64,000 bases of DNA from Deltaproteobacteria bacterium (GTDB lineage Bacteria > UBA10199 > DSSB01). A model generated the notes under the pieces. The model ran no database searches, was not told the origin of the DNA, and saw nothing but the letters and a program-made list of their open reading frames with translations. The stretch covers positions 55,514 to 119,513 of the forward strand of contig JACKPJ010000005.1 of NCBI GenBank assembly GCA_024233625.1, in the 5' to 3' direction. The number at the start of each line of letters is the position of its first letter. The first letter of the stretch is position 1. The translations under genes were made by a program, and so were the position numbers. Shown here in pieces: positions 8,438 through 17,174 of this stretch.

Positions 8438-10213
8438 ATGGAAAAGTTTGCAATTCAATTTGGTCGTTATACTCTCCATGAAAAAATTGCTGTTGGAGGA
8501 ATGGCAGAAATTTTCAAGGCAAGCTTGCGTGGAGTTGGGGATTTTCAAAAAACTCTTGTCATCAAACGCATCTTACCTTTTTATTCACAACGAGAAGACT
8601 TCATCAATATGCTCGTGGATGAGGCTAAGCTTCTAGTCCATTTAAATCACCCTAACATCGTTCAAATTTATGAGCTTGGCTGTGTTGATGAAGTTTATTA
8701 CATCGCAATGGAGTTTGTCGATGGTTGGGACCTCAGAAAAGTTCTCAGGCGCCTACAAGAGCTGAAACTTCAACTACCTCAAGACGTCGCAATTAGTGTC
8801 ATGCTCGAAACATTGCAGGGTCTCAATTACGCTCACAATCGACAGGTTCCTGGAATGGGCGATTTACGTATTGTTCATCGAGATGTCAGCCCCCAAAATA
8901 TTTTACTCAGCCGACATGGTGAAGTCAAAGTCACAGACTTCGGAATCGCCAAGGCAGCCAATCGCACCACCGAAACTCAAACTAACATTCTCAAAGGAAA
9001 GTTCGCTTACATGTCTCCCGAGCAGGCTCTGGGGCGCCCTTTAGATGCGCGCAGTGACCAATTTGCTTGGGGAATTGTCCTTTATGAACTTCTATTTAAT
9101 AAAAAACTATTTTCTGCAGATAACGACATCAAAATACTTAATCAAATTCGTCGCGGGGAAGTCAACCTTGCTCCAGAAGACTGTAAAAAGCTTTTACCCG
9201 GGGTTGAGAAAATTTTAAGAAAGGTTTTAGCTAAAAAACCAGAGGATCGTTACGAAAATGCCAACGAATTAAGCCATGATCTGGAAGCCACACTTCCTGA
9301 AAGGCGTCGTTTAAACTCTGAAGAACTCGCTGAATATTTTAACGAACTCCTTAAAGACAGCGAAAGTTCAGAAATCTCTGATAAAAAACCTGCAACACTC
9401 TCTAAAAACCTTAATGAAGAAAACATCTTACTCTCAAACTCTCGTTATGGCACTCTCGCTTCCCGTAAAAAAATCGTCCCTAAAGCAAGTTCTCGACCTC
9501 GATTCTTAAGCTACAGCATTGCCTTCTTTTTACTTGTCATTAGCTCAATCGCTCTCTTTTTGGCAGCCCAAAAATTCTACTTTGGAAGAAGTTCAGATCT
9601 TCCCAAGCCTCAAACAGCAAGTTTTGATACATCAAAACAAGATCCATTATGGAAAAGCATTCAAGCTGTCAACCAGTGGCCAGCTGAAATTCTGACAGTT
9701 GCAATGGGTCCTTTCGCGAGCTGGAAAACATTACAAAGTTATGCCCCTATTAAAACAAAAATTATAGTGAGCCCTGAACAAGGAAATATTTTTCTCAAAT
9801 ATCCAGGAGGAGAGAAAAAAGGCGAAGGTCAATTAGAAACTCCACCATTGCCCCCAGGAACCAAAGTCAATGTGAGTGCCAACCTCAAAGGGTATGACCC
9901 AAAGTATTTAGAACTCACACTCAGTCCAAAAAAAACTCAAGCATCCTATCAACTCAATCTTCAAAAAATTGAACCCAAATTTGGTAGCATTCAAGTCAAT
10001 GCAAGGCCCTGGGGCAAAGTATTCATGTCAGGCTATATTGGTGGGCAAGCAACTCCAGTGGGCCGAGGAAAAATCCCTGTCGGGAACCACACTGTCACAG
10101 TTAAAAGCCCTGATGGCAGCAAAAGTGCTTCTGCACGCGTACGGATTCGGCCCAATTCCACTTCACGCTGTATGGCTCAATTCGGAGCCAAAGCTAGCAT
10201 GAGCTGTAATTAG
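8438..10213 (+). CDS. Membrane-anchored Ser/Thr protein kinase with PEGA-like C-terminus
   Basis: Of 591 residues, about 8-285 form a Hanks-type kinase. It has a glycine-rich loop (IAVGGMAEIF), the VIKR lysine (Lys43), Glu62, catalytic HRDVSPQN (147-154), the DFG loop (167-169) and an APE-equivalent SPE near 193. A single membrane helix lies at about 356-378. The exterior part (about 430-591) contains beta-rich PEGA-like segments, with VSANLKGYDPKYLELTL typical of the family. This architecture is common in myxobacteria and relatives, where such kinases relay envelope signals. It is convergent with speA, 9 bp apart. Confidence 0.92.
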   Translation: MEKFAIQFGRYTLHEKIAVGGMAEIFKASLRGVGDFQKTLVIKRILPFYSQREDFINMLVDEAKLLVHLNHPNIVQIYELGCVDEVYYIAMEFVDGWDLRKVLRRLQELKLQLPQDVAISVMLETLQGLNYAHNRQVPGMGDLRIVHRDVSPQNILLSRHGEVKVTDFGIAKAANRTTETQTNILKGKFAYMSPEQALGRPLDARSDQFAWGIVLYELLFNKKLFSADNDIKILNQIRRGEVNLAPEDCKKLLPGVEKILRKVLAKKPEDRYENANELSHDLEATLPERRRLNSEELAEYFNELLKDSESSEISDKKPATLSKNLNEENILLSNSRYGTLASRKKIVPKASSRPRFLSYSIAFFLLVISSIALFLAAQKFYFGRSSDLPKPQTASFDTSKQDPLWKSIQAVNQWPAEILTVAMGPFASWKTLQSYAPIKTKIIVSPEQGNIFLKYPGGEKKGEGQLETPPLPPGTKVNVSANLKGYDPKYLELTLSPKKTQASYQLNLQKIEPKFGSIQVNARPWGKVFMSGYIGGQATPVGRGKIPVGNHTVTVKSPDGSKSASARVRIRPNSTSRCMAQFGAKASMSCN

Positions 10214-10222
10214 TCATGTCAA

Positions 10223-12154
10223 TTAAGTCCGCAAATAGGTATAGCCATCCATCGTATCTTCATAAAAATCGATGAGCTTGACACCTTCTTTGGGCTTGAG
10301 GCGCCCCTGACGCACTTCACGATCGATGGACTGCTTAACTGTCTTGATTAATTCGGCAGGTGAATACTGAAATTGTTGTAAAACATTTCGCGAGGTGTCC
10401 CCACGAATAATTTCCTCGATATAGTAATCTTCAGGATCTTCATCATCACAGAATACATGCACCTCATGAACACGTCCAAAGAGATTATGCATATCCCCCA
10501 TGACTTCTTGATAAGCACCTAACAAAAACATGCCAATATAATAAGGCTGATTGGACTTGAGATCATGCAGCAGCAAGGTCGGTTTCGCTTCGTAGCGATC
10601 AATAAATTGGTCAATCTTGCCGTCACTGTCACAAGTAATATCAACAATACTTGCTTCACGCTGGGGTTCTTCTTTATGCCGATGAATCGGAACAATAGGA
10701 AAAAGCTGCTCAAAAGCCCAATGATCGGGTGCACTTTGAAACACACTAAAATTGGCTAAATATTGATCCGCTAACTTTGCTTGGAGGTCTGCAGTATCTT
10801 CAGGAGCATGTAGCAAACTCTTTTGGAGTTCGATAATTTCACGACAGATTTTCCAGTAGAGAGTTTCCACAATCGCTCGTTCTTCAAGCTCTAAAAATCC
10901 CAGTTTAAAGAGTGAAAGCGCTTCTTCTTTCTTCGCCTGAGCATCATGAAAGACTTCCAAAAGATTTTTCTTTTTGAGCTCAGAAAGAATCTCTCTCATA
11001 TCCGTAACAACAGAAGCTTCTTCTTTTTTAGAACTGGTTGCGGGATAGTTTTCATGATTGACCTGCTTACCGACTTCGATGCTGCCAAAGATAGGAATAA
11101 TCACACAAGAGTGTGGTGCCACAATAGCGCGGCCAGACTCACTGACGATATGGGGTTCAGGAACTTCCTCTTCTTCACAAACCTGCTGCAAATTATAAAC
11201 GACGTCGCCGACATATTCTTCCATACTATAATTGCGCGAAGAGTCACTTGCAGTACGTGAGCCGTCGTAGTCAATACCTAAACCACCTCCGACATCGAAA
11301 TACTCTAAATTAAAGCCCAGTTTACACAACTTGGCAAAGATACGCGCCCCTTCGCGGACGGACTCTTTGATCAATCGAATATCACTGATCTGGCTACCAA
11401 TATGAAAATGAAAGAGCTTTAGCCAATCCTGCTTATTTTCCTTTTGAAGAATCTCCACCACATGCATAATCTCAGGAATGGTCAATCCAAATTTAGCAAA
11501 ATCTCCACCACTTTCTTCCCAACGCCCCGCTCCTTTTGTCGTTAATTTGGCTCGCAATCCAATCATGGGCTCCACTTTGACCTGGGCAGCCAATTCCAAC
11601 AAAGCCGGCAACTCGGAGAGTTTTTCAATGACGACGATGACTTTACGACCCAATTGACGTCCCATTAATGCCAAGCGCAAATAATCTTTATCTTTATAGC
11701 CATTACAAACGGTAATCGCTTTTGGATCTTTATTGAGTGCCAAAACGGTCAGCAGCTCCCCTTTACTTCCTGCCTCTAAACCATAGTGATAGGGAGAACC
11801 TGCGTCGATAATTTCTTCCACTACCTCGCACATCTGGTTGACTTTAATCGGGAAAACTCCAAAATATTTCCCTTTATATTCATAATCTTGGATAATTTTA
11901 TTAAAAGTTTTGTTTAATAATTCAACCTGTGATCTCAAGATATCCTGAAAGCGGATAACGCAAGGAAATCCCAATTTTTTTTCCTGAATATCTTCTACGA
12001 TATCCATCACATCAATCATCGGTCCTTCTTCACCATAAGGCTGCACAGTCAAGTGTCCTTTACGATTAATCGTAAAATAACCCGCACCCCACTCTTTGAT
12101 TCCATAATATTGCAATGAGTTTGAAATGGACCATTTTTTTGTCGACTTTGACAT
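10223..12154 (-). CDS. speA: Biosynthetic arginine decarboxylase
   Basis: At 643 residues it is close to E. coli SpeA. The N-terminal PLP-binding barrel includes GVFPIKVNQ with the Schiff-base lysine at about residue 104, and the glycine-rich phosphate site DVGGGLGIDYDG. The C-terminal barrel includes HVFCDDEDP, with the cysteine expected at the active site. It converts arginine to agmatine, the first step of the agmatine route to putrescine. No agmatinase or agmatine deiminase is in the window. It lies downstream of the TolC gene on the same strand, after an 87-bp gap holding a small hairpin. Confidence 0.95.
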   Translation of the reverse strand: MSKSTKKWSISNSLQYYGIKEWGAGYFTINRKGHLTVQPYGEEGPMIDVMDIVEDIQEKKLGFPCVIRFQDILRSQVELLNKTFNKIIQDYEYKGKYFGVFPIKVNQMCEVVEEIIDAGSPYHYGLEAGSKGELLTVLALNKDPKAITVCNGYKDKDYLRLALMGRQLGRKVIVVIEKLSELPALLELAAQVKVEPMIGLRAKLTTKGAGRWEESGGDFAKFGLTIPEIMHVVEILQKENKQDWLKLFHFHIGSQISDIRLIKESVREGARIFAKLCKLGFNLEYFDVGGGLGIDYDGSRTASDSSRNYSMEEYVGDVVYNLQQVCEEEEVPEPHIVSESGRAIVAPHSCVIIPIFGSIEVGKQVNHENYPATSSKKEEASVVTDMREILSELKKKNLLEVFHDAQAKKEEALSLFKLGFLELEERAIVETLYWKICREIIELQKSLLHAPEDTADLQAKLADQYLANFSVFQSAPDHWAFEQLFPIVPIHRHKEEPQREASIVDITCDSDGKIDQFIDRYEAKPTLLLHDLKSNQPYYIGMFLLGAYQEVMGDMHNLFGRVHEVHVFCDDEDPEDYYIEEIIRGDTSRNVLQQFQYSPAELIKTVKQSIDREVRQGRLKPKEGVKLIDFYEDTMDGYTYLRT

Positions 12155-12188
12155 TTTTTTAATCTTTCCTTAGAAGATAATCAATTAC

Positions 12189-12208
12189 ACTTCTCGTGCC
12201 TGAGAAGT
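12189..12208. other. Small perfect hairpin between the TolC-like gene and speA
   Basis: ACTTCTC and GAGAAGT form a 7-bp perfect stem with a six-base loop. It lies downstream of the export operon and upstream of speA. No T-run follows on the minus strand, so it is not a classical terminator. It could be a weak attenuator, an operator or chance. Confidence 0.3.
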
Positions 12209-12241
12209 TTCCCTATCAATTTTATTTCAGAATGTCATCAC

Positions 12242-13678
12242 TTAGTTACTTTGAGCTGTTGCCATTGAAAGCCTATATTCGGCTAAACTCACCTGATAAT
12301 TAAATAACGCTTCTAAATAATTTATTCTCGCTTTAGCAGTGTATTCTTCACGCAAATTGAGAGATAAAAGATCACTATAACCCAAATTAAACTTGGTACG
12401 TTCTGCATCCTCAATTTTTTTTGCTAGGCTCCATTGACGCTCAGTCAAATGGAGTCGCTTCATAGATCTTTGTTTTTTTTGCAAGGCATTTTTTAAGTTA
12501 TTTTCTAATTTCTCAAACAGAAATTTATATTGTATTTTCTTTTGTTGAAGTTCCGAGTCAGCAATTTGCCTTTCCCCCCTGGCTTTACGGTTGAATAGTG
12601 GGACTTTTAAAGCAAGCTCCGTCTTAAACTCCTCTGTATTAATCTTAGTGTTTGCTCCATCATTTAAATCCTTTGCTAACTTGACACTAAGGTCTAACTT
12701 AGGCAAAATTTGATTTTTAGCCAAACGCAATCTCTTCTCAGCCTGTTCAATTTCTAGACTCTGCACCTGGAGAAGCGGATGATTTTGTAAAAAACTTAAG
12801 GAGCTCTCTAAGAGATTTTCATCATGCTGTTCTTGAGTAAATAATTGGCTCACCCAAGGAAGATCGGGCAATAGATATAGCGAAGGAATCACAGGCTCTC
12901 CTTGAGAATCCCGATAAAATAAAGACAATTTTAAAGAAGAGTCTATAAATTTTTCTTCTGCCTCGACAACTAAGGCCTGACGATTGGCAATAAACTGTTC
13001 ATTGTCCAAGCTATCTATCTCAGGACTGGAACCCGAGGCTATCTTTGATTGAATTCCTTGCTGCCTAACTTGCGCAATCTCAAGTAACTTTTGATATATC
13101 TTGTATTTTTGTCCATCACTAAACCATTTCCAATAATAGTAAGCCGCTTGATAAGAAAATTCTAATTTCTTCATCAAAAGCATTGTTTCAGCCTGCTTCA
13201 ATTCAAGCTTAGAGACTTCAATATCCGTTCTTTCTTGATCAATCACTCCATCACGGAGTAAGGGAAGCTTGATCCCTCCATAGACTTCACCCGATTGCGT
13301 CGTCTCATACATCCCTTCATAGACTGGAAACTCCCCATCACTCACTCTCCATCCTCCCAAAACACTTAAACCCAAAAATGGTGTACTCTGTTCTAATTCT
13401 AGGTTTAAGAATCTATTATCATAATAACCTGCTGTATTCCTGCCTTGCAGAGAAAGCTTAGGGTCAAATGACCCCTGAGACTTTAAGAGCTTTGCTTGAG
13501 CTTTTCGAAGCTTTTGATATTGTTCTTGAATTTTTGGATAGTGTTGATGTGTAGATTCAAGAACATGCTCTAACAAAAGTCTATCCTCTGAAAATGCTAT
13601 GGAAGGAACAACTAAAAGCACAAAACCTAACACAAGTACAAAAAACTGTTTTTTTTCTTTCATATTGCTAATAATCAT
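12242..13678 (-). CDS. TolC-like outer-membrane efflux protein
   Basis: This 478-residue protein has a signal peptide ending near SIAFS (about residue 30). It then has the long helical, Gln/Lys/Leu-rich layout of outer-membrane factors, in two similar halves with the typical LRLAKNQILPKLDLSV segment around residue 330. It would form the trimeric outer-membrane channel of a tripartite exporter. Its ATG overlaps the TGA of the HlyD gene (ATGA), so translation is coupled and the three-gene operon is clear. The substrate is unknown. Confidence 0.88.
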   Translation of the reverse strand: MIISNMKEKKQFFVLVLGFVLLVVPSIAFSEDRLLLEHVLESTHQHYPKIQEQYQKLRKAQAKLLKSQGSFDPKLSLQGRNTAGYYDNRFLNLELEQSTPFLGLSVLGGWRVSDGEFPVYEGMYETTQSGEVYGGIKLPLLRDGVIDQERTDIEVSKLELKQAETMLLMKKLEFSYQAAYYYWKWFSDGQKYKIYQKLLEIAQVRQQGIQSKIASGSSPEIDSLDNEQFIANRQALVVEAEEKFIDSSLKLSLFYRDSQGEPVIPSLYLLPDLPWVSQLFTQEQHDENLLESSLSFLQNHPLLQVQSLEIEQAEKRLRLAKNQILPKLDLSVKLAKDLNDGANTKINTEEFKTELALKVPLFNRKARGERQIADSELQQKKIQYKFLFEKLENNLKNALQKKQRSMKRLHLTERQWSLAKKIEDAERTKFNLGYSDLLSLNLREEYTAKARINYLEALFNYQVSLAEYRLSMATAQSN

Positions 13679-14835
13679 TTCTTTTTATTTTTAGCATCAC
13701 TTTCTTCGATAGGTATCTCGAAGGAATCTTCCTCTGTAAAAGAATCTAAAATAGTTTCTGATTTATTTTTTTCTGGGGATACCTTTTCACCCGAATCTTG
13801 AAACTTTTTATAAAAATCATCTTGAGAAATAATTTGAGGAAATCCATTAAAGTTACGCCAAAGTTCGAAGCCGAGCGAGACTCGATTAAGCAATACCCAA
13901 GCGTAAGCTCGATTACCTTGTCTTAAAACATCAGGTTGCGGCCAAGCTTCTTCCTCAGGATCTGGAACAACTAAAACTCTTGAAAAGCCTTTTGCATCAA
14001 GATGTTTATCAATAAAAGCAACTTTACCACCAAAAGTACCTCTAGCAAGTGATGGCCAACCAAAACTTTGAATAGCAGGCCAACCGGCAAACTGAATTCT
14101 CACCTTGTGCCCTGTATGTACAAAGGGAATATCTTGATCAGAGAGAAATATTTCCACCGAGCGAGAAGTCGTATTAGGAACAAGAAGTGCTAAAGAATCT
14201 CCAGTTTTAACAAGCTGCGAGCCTGATCCAATTCGGCGCCTTTGAATAAAACCATCTCTAGGAGCCTTCACATCCTGGGCAGCCTGTCTAGCCAGTGTCG
14301 TTTCAACCTTTAAAAGCTCAGCATTTGCTTTTGCTTCTTGAGCTATGAGTTTATTATATTCAATTTTGGATTTTTCGAAATCTCGTTGAGAAACAATGCC
14401 CTTTTCTAACAATTGTTTTAAACGCAGGAAGTTTTTTTTGCTATTTTCTGCAGATTCACGAATCGCTTCTTGACTCTTCCTCATGGCTTCTTTTTGTTGC
14501 TCTAGCCTTTGCAAAAGCTCAGGGTCATTGTCTAAAATCTGAACAATTGGATCCCCTTTACGAACAAAAGATCCTTCTTCAACAAACCATTTTCCTAGCC
14601 GTCCATAAACTGGAGAATCAATGGACTGGACTCGATCATTTGGAGAATAAGCAATTACGCGACCCGTACCGCGGATAGTCTGCGTCCATGGTAAGAATAA
14701 AGAAAAGAAGAGAAACAAAAAACAAAGCAACGTTACCCTAAGCCCACCCCTTCGCATTAACCTAGGAAACAATGCACTTTTTTTCCCACTTTTGTACTTT
14801 AAAAATTCTGGATCGCGAATAATAAGTTTAATCAT
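13675..14835 (-). CDS. HlyD-family membrane fusion (periplasmic adaptor) protein
   Basis: This 386-residue protein has a cytosolic N-terminus and one membrane helix (about 33-50). It then has the split biotinyl-lipoyl domain (SIDSPVYGRLGKWFVEEGSF, then VKAPRDGFIQ), a coiled-coil hairpin at about 100-185, and beta-barrel domains. The C-terminal 50 residues are acidic and basic low-complexity sequence. It would bridge the inner-membrane ABC protein and the TolC-like channel. It overlaps both neighbours by ATGA junctions. Confidence 0.88.
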   Translation of the reverse strand: MIKLIIRDPEFLKYKSGKKSALFPRLMRRGGLRVTLLCFLFLFFSLFLPWTQTIRGTGRVIAYSPNDRVQSIDSPVYGRLGKWFVEEGSFVRKGDPIVQILDNDPELLQRLEQQKEAMRKSQEAIRESAENSKKNFLRLKQLLEKGIVSQRDFEKSKIEYNKLIAQEAKANAELLKVETTLARQAAQDVKAPRDGFIQRRRIGSGSQLVKTGDSLALLVPNTTSRSVEIFLSDQDIPFVHTGHKVRIQFAGWPAIQSFGWPSLARGTFGGKVAFIDKHLDAKGFSRVLVVPDPEEEAWPQPDVLRQGNRAYAWVLLNRVSLGFELWRNFNGFPQIISQDDFYKKFQDSGEKVSPEKNKSETILDSFTEEDSFEIPIEESDAKNKKK

Positions 14836-16460
14836 GGTCTTTCCACACTAATTTGACGACTAAAGTGTTTCTGTACATCCTGATTTGAAGTAAAAATAAT
14901 CACAGACATTTTTGGGCATTGCTCTTGCAAATACTCAATTAAACCTTGGCTAAAATCATCATGCAATGCATCGAACGTCTGATCAATTACTAAACAGTCT
15001 GGGACAGCATAGATAGCTCTTAAAAAACTAATAATTGTCATCAAACGATCTGAAAACTCATCTTCTGAACCATGGACATAAGTAGAAATACCATCTTCCA
15101 AATTAAAGATTTCTTTCGAGTATGGAAATCTTTTCATGAGTTCAATCAATCTTTCTTTATCTTCTGCGCTTTCACTCATAGTAATATTTTGTAATATAGT
15201 TCCTCGAAATAAAGCGGGTTTTTCTAAAAGAAAAAACCGGTGAAATACTTGTTTGAGTGGAAGCTCTCGAACTGAAACACCATTGATCAAGTATTCCCCT
15301 TCGTGAAATTCTTTAAAACCACATATGATATTTGCCAAAGTAGACTTCCCGGAGCCTGACTTAGCAAATACAGCAATTTTTTCACCTATAGAAACTTTAA
15401 TATCATTAAACCTAAGCGGTCTACCCATATGGGCATGTATTTTAGGGTGATGATATACAATGTTTTTTAAGTGAATACTTTTTATGGAATCCTGATAGAT
15501 AGTTTCTTCATCTCTTGAGTTATTATGCGGAACCTTAAAAATAGATTCTAACTTGTCATAAGAGGCCATGAGATCGTACATAGATTCAATATACTTACCA
15601 AATTTGACTAAATTAGCCGTAATTCCAGAAACAATAATTTCCATCGCCACTAACTGCCCAACTGTCAACTCACCTTTAATCACAAGCCAACTACCCAAAA
15701 GAAGAGTACCCACATTTCCAAAGACAAATAGAATGAAAGTCCCTATATATTGCCTAAATAATATTTTAAAATGATTTATCCGTTTGGTGAGATAGCCCAT
15801 TATGAAGTCATCCGTCTTGTTTAAAGCAAAGCTTGCTCCTTTAGGGCTACTAAAGATTTTTTTATGTCGCGTGATTTCCTCCAGCCAATCGGCAACTTTA
15901 TACTTCTCTTTGGACTCTTCGATACTCGTTCGAGTACCTCCTAAACCTACAATAAAAATAATTATGTAGAGACATAATAAAAATAATAGATTAAATATTA
16001 ATAAATAAGGATGATAAAAAGCCAGCAGAAGCAACCCCAACAGAGTTTGAAAAATTGTTCCCAAACCATCCATCAAAATGAGGTACTGCATCTTTTGTAC
16101 ATTTACGACCTCAAAGAACCTATTCATTAATTCAACTGTAAATGACCCTGATTTTGTATAGGGTATGAACCTCCCAATACTGAGAGTAATCCTTGAAAAA
16201 ATTCTTCTTTGAATAATTTCGATAAGGTATACTTGAAAACCTCTTAAAATAGAAGATAGTCCGAGAAGACCAAAAACTAAAAATGAAACTAAAATAACTG
16301 GCTGAAGTAAAGTCCCATAATTAATATTACTAAAGATAGCCTGAGCCCCTAAAGGAAACACAAGATTTAAGAAAGAAAAAGCAACCCCATAAGCTAAAAC
16401 TAGTTTAATTTCCCGGTGTTCAAGCCATAAAAGCCTAATCAGACGTTTGAAAATTTTCAT
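14832..16460 (-). CDS. ABC exporter (fused permease-ATPase) with degenerate nucleotide-binding domain
   Basis: This 542-residue protein has a type IV exporter membrane domain (about 20-300, up to six helices) and a nucleotide-binding domain (about 325-542). Walker A is nearly intact (AKSGSGKST, 366-374). The other motifs are not: the Q-loop reads LLEKP with Glu413 for Gln, the LSGGQ signature is replaced by EDEFSDRL (about 467-473), Walker B reads LVIDQ with Gln494 for the catalytic Glu, and the switch His is absent (IIFTSNQD). It is first in the export operon. ATP binding is plausible; normal hydrolysis is doubtful unless another subunit pairs with it. Confidence 0.85.
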   Translation of the reverse strand: MKIFKRLIRLLWLEHREIKLVLAYGVAFSFLNLVFPLGAQAIFSNINYGTLLQPVILVSFLVFGLLGLSSILRGFQVYLIEIIQRRIFSRITLSIGRFIPYTKSGSFTVELMNRFFEVVNVQKMQYLILMDGLGTIFQTLLGLLLLAFYHPYLLIFNLLFLLCLYIIIFIVGLGGTRTSIEESKEKYKVADWLEEITRHKKIFSSPKGASFALNKTDDFIMGYLTKRINHFKILFRQYIGTFILFVFGNVGTLLLGSWLVIKGELTVGQLVAMEIIVSGITANLVKFGKYIESMYDLMASYDKLESIFKVPHNNSRDEETIYQDSIKSIHLKNIVYHHPKIHAHMGRPLRFNDIKVSIGEKIAVFAKSGSGKSTLANIICGFKEFHEGEYLINGVSVRELPLKQVFHRFFLLEKPALFRGTILQNITMSESAEDKERLIELMKRFPYSKEIFNLEDGISTYVHGSEDEFSDRLMTIISFLRAIYAVPDCLVIDQTFDALHDDFSQGLIEYLQEQCPKMSVIIFTSNQDVQKHFSRQISVERP

Positions 16461-16679
16461 AAAATTTTTGTTATATTATTTTCTAACTAAGTGATATTGA
16501 TTACAAAATATCTTATAATCATTACCATAGATTTTTTTATTTGCTTTAATCTATATTTATTCATCAAAAATAAAATGGATTAATCAATATGCCACTTTGG
16601 CACATTTAATGCTCATCATATATATAGCGAATTTAAACATACAAAAGAGATTTTTTTAAAAAAACAAGAAAGCCTAAAC

Positions 16680-16967
16680 ATGGAAAGTACCAAAGAGAAA
16701 ATAGAAAAAATTCTGCAAGAAAGCTTCGCACCCAACTTTTTAGAAGTTCATGATGACAGTGGGCGCCATGCGGGTCATACAGGAGCACGTGGAGGTGGTG
16801 GACATTATCAAGTCATTATCGTCAGTTCAAAATTCAAAGACAAAACCTTGATTGAACAACATCGGCTAGTCAACGAGTCATTAAAAAACTTATTTAAAGA
16901 AAAAGTCCACGCTTTGGCGTTAAAAACCTATTCTCCTGAACAGTGGGATTCCCACAATAAATATTAA
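16680..16967 (+). CDS. bolA: BolA-family protein
   Basis: This 95-residue protein matches the BolA fold: HDDSGRHAGHTGARGGGGHY (conserved His residues and glycine run), then VSSKFKDKTLIEQHRLV, then VHALALKTYSPEQW. BolA proteins work with monothiol glutaredoxins in iron-sulfur handling and can also act as transcription regulators. It is transcribed away from the exporter operon. The 219-bp region between them is very AT-rich and would hold both promoters. Confidence 0.92.
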   Translation: MESTKEKIEKILQESFAPNFLEVHDDSGRHAGHTGARGGGGHYQVIIVSSKFKDKTLIEQHRLVNESLKNLFKEKVHALALKTYSPEQWDSHNKY

Positions 16968-17174
16968 TAATAAGGTTTAATTATTAATTATAACTATATA
17001 ATAATAATTAATTTTATGAAATTGAACAAATCCCAACCATCTACATTTAAGCTCAAACTTTAAACTAGTTTTATTGAAGCCTTATTAACAAAATTTAACA
17101 CAACTTTTTTATAAAAAATCAGATAATGATATAGGGTCTCTCTCATAAGAGTGATTAAGATGGAGCTTTAATTA

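Noticed and set aside
16495..16530. Possible Fur-box-like stretch upstream of the exporter operon
   Set aside because: Only a half-site-like TAATCATTAC is present in very AT-rich DNA; no convincing dyad.
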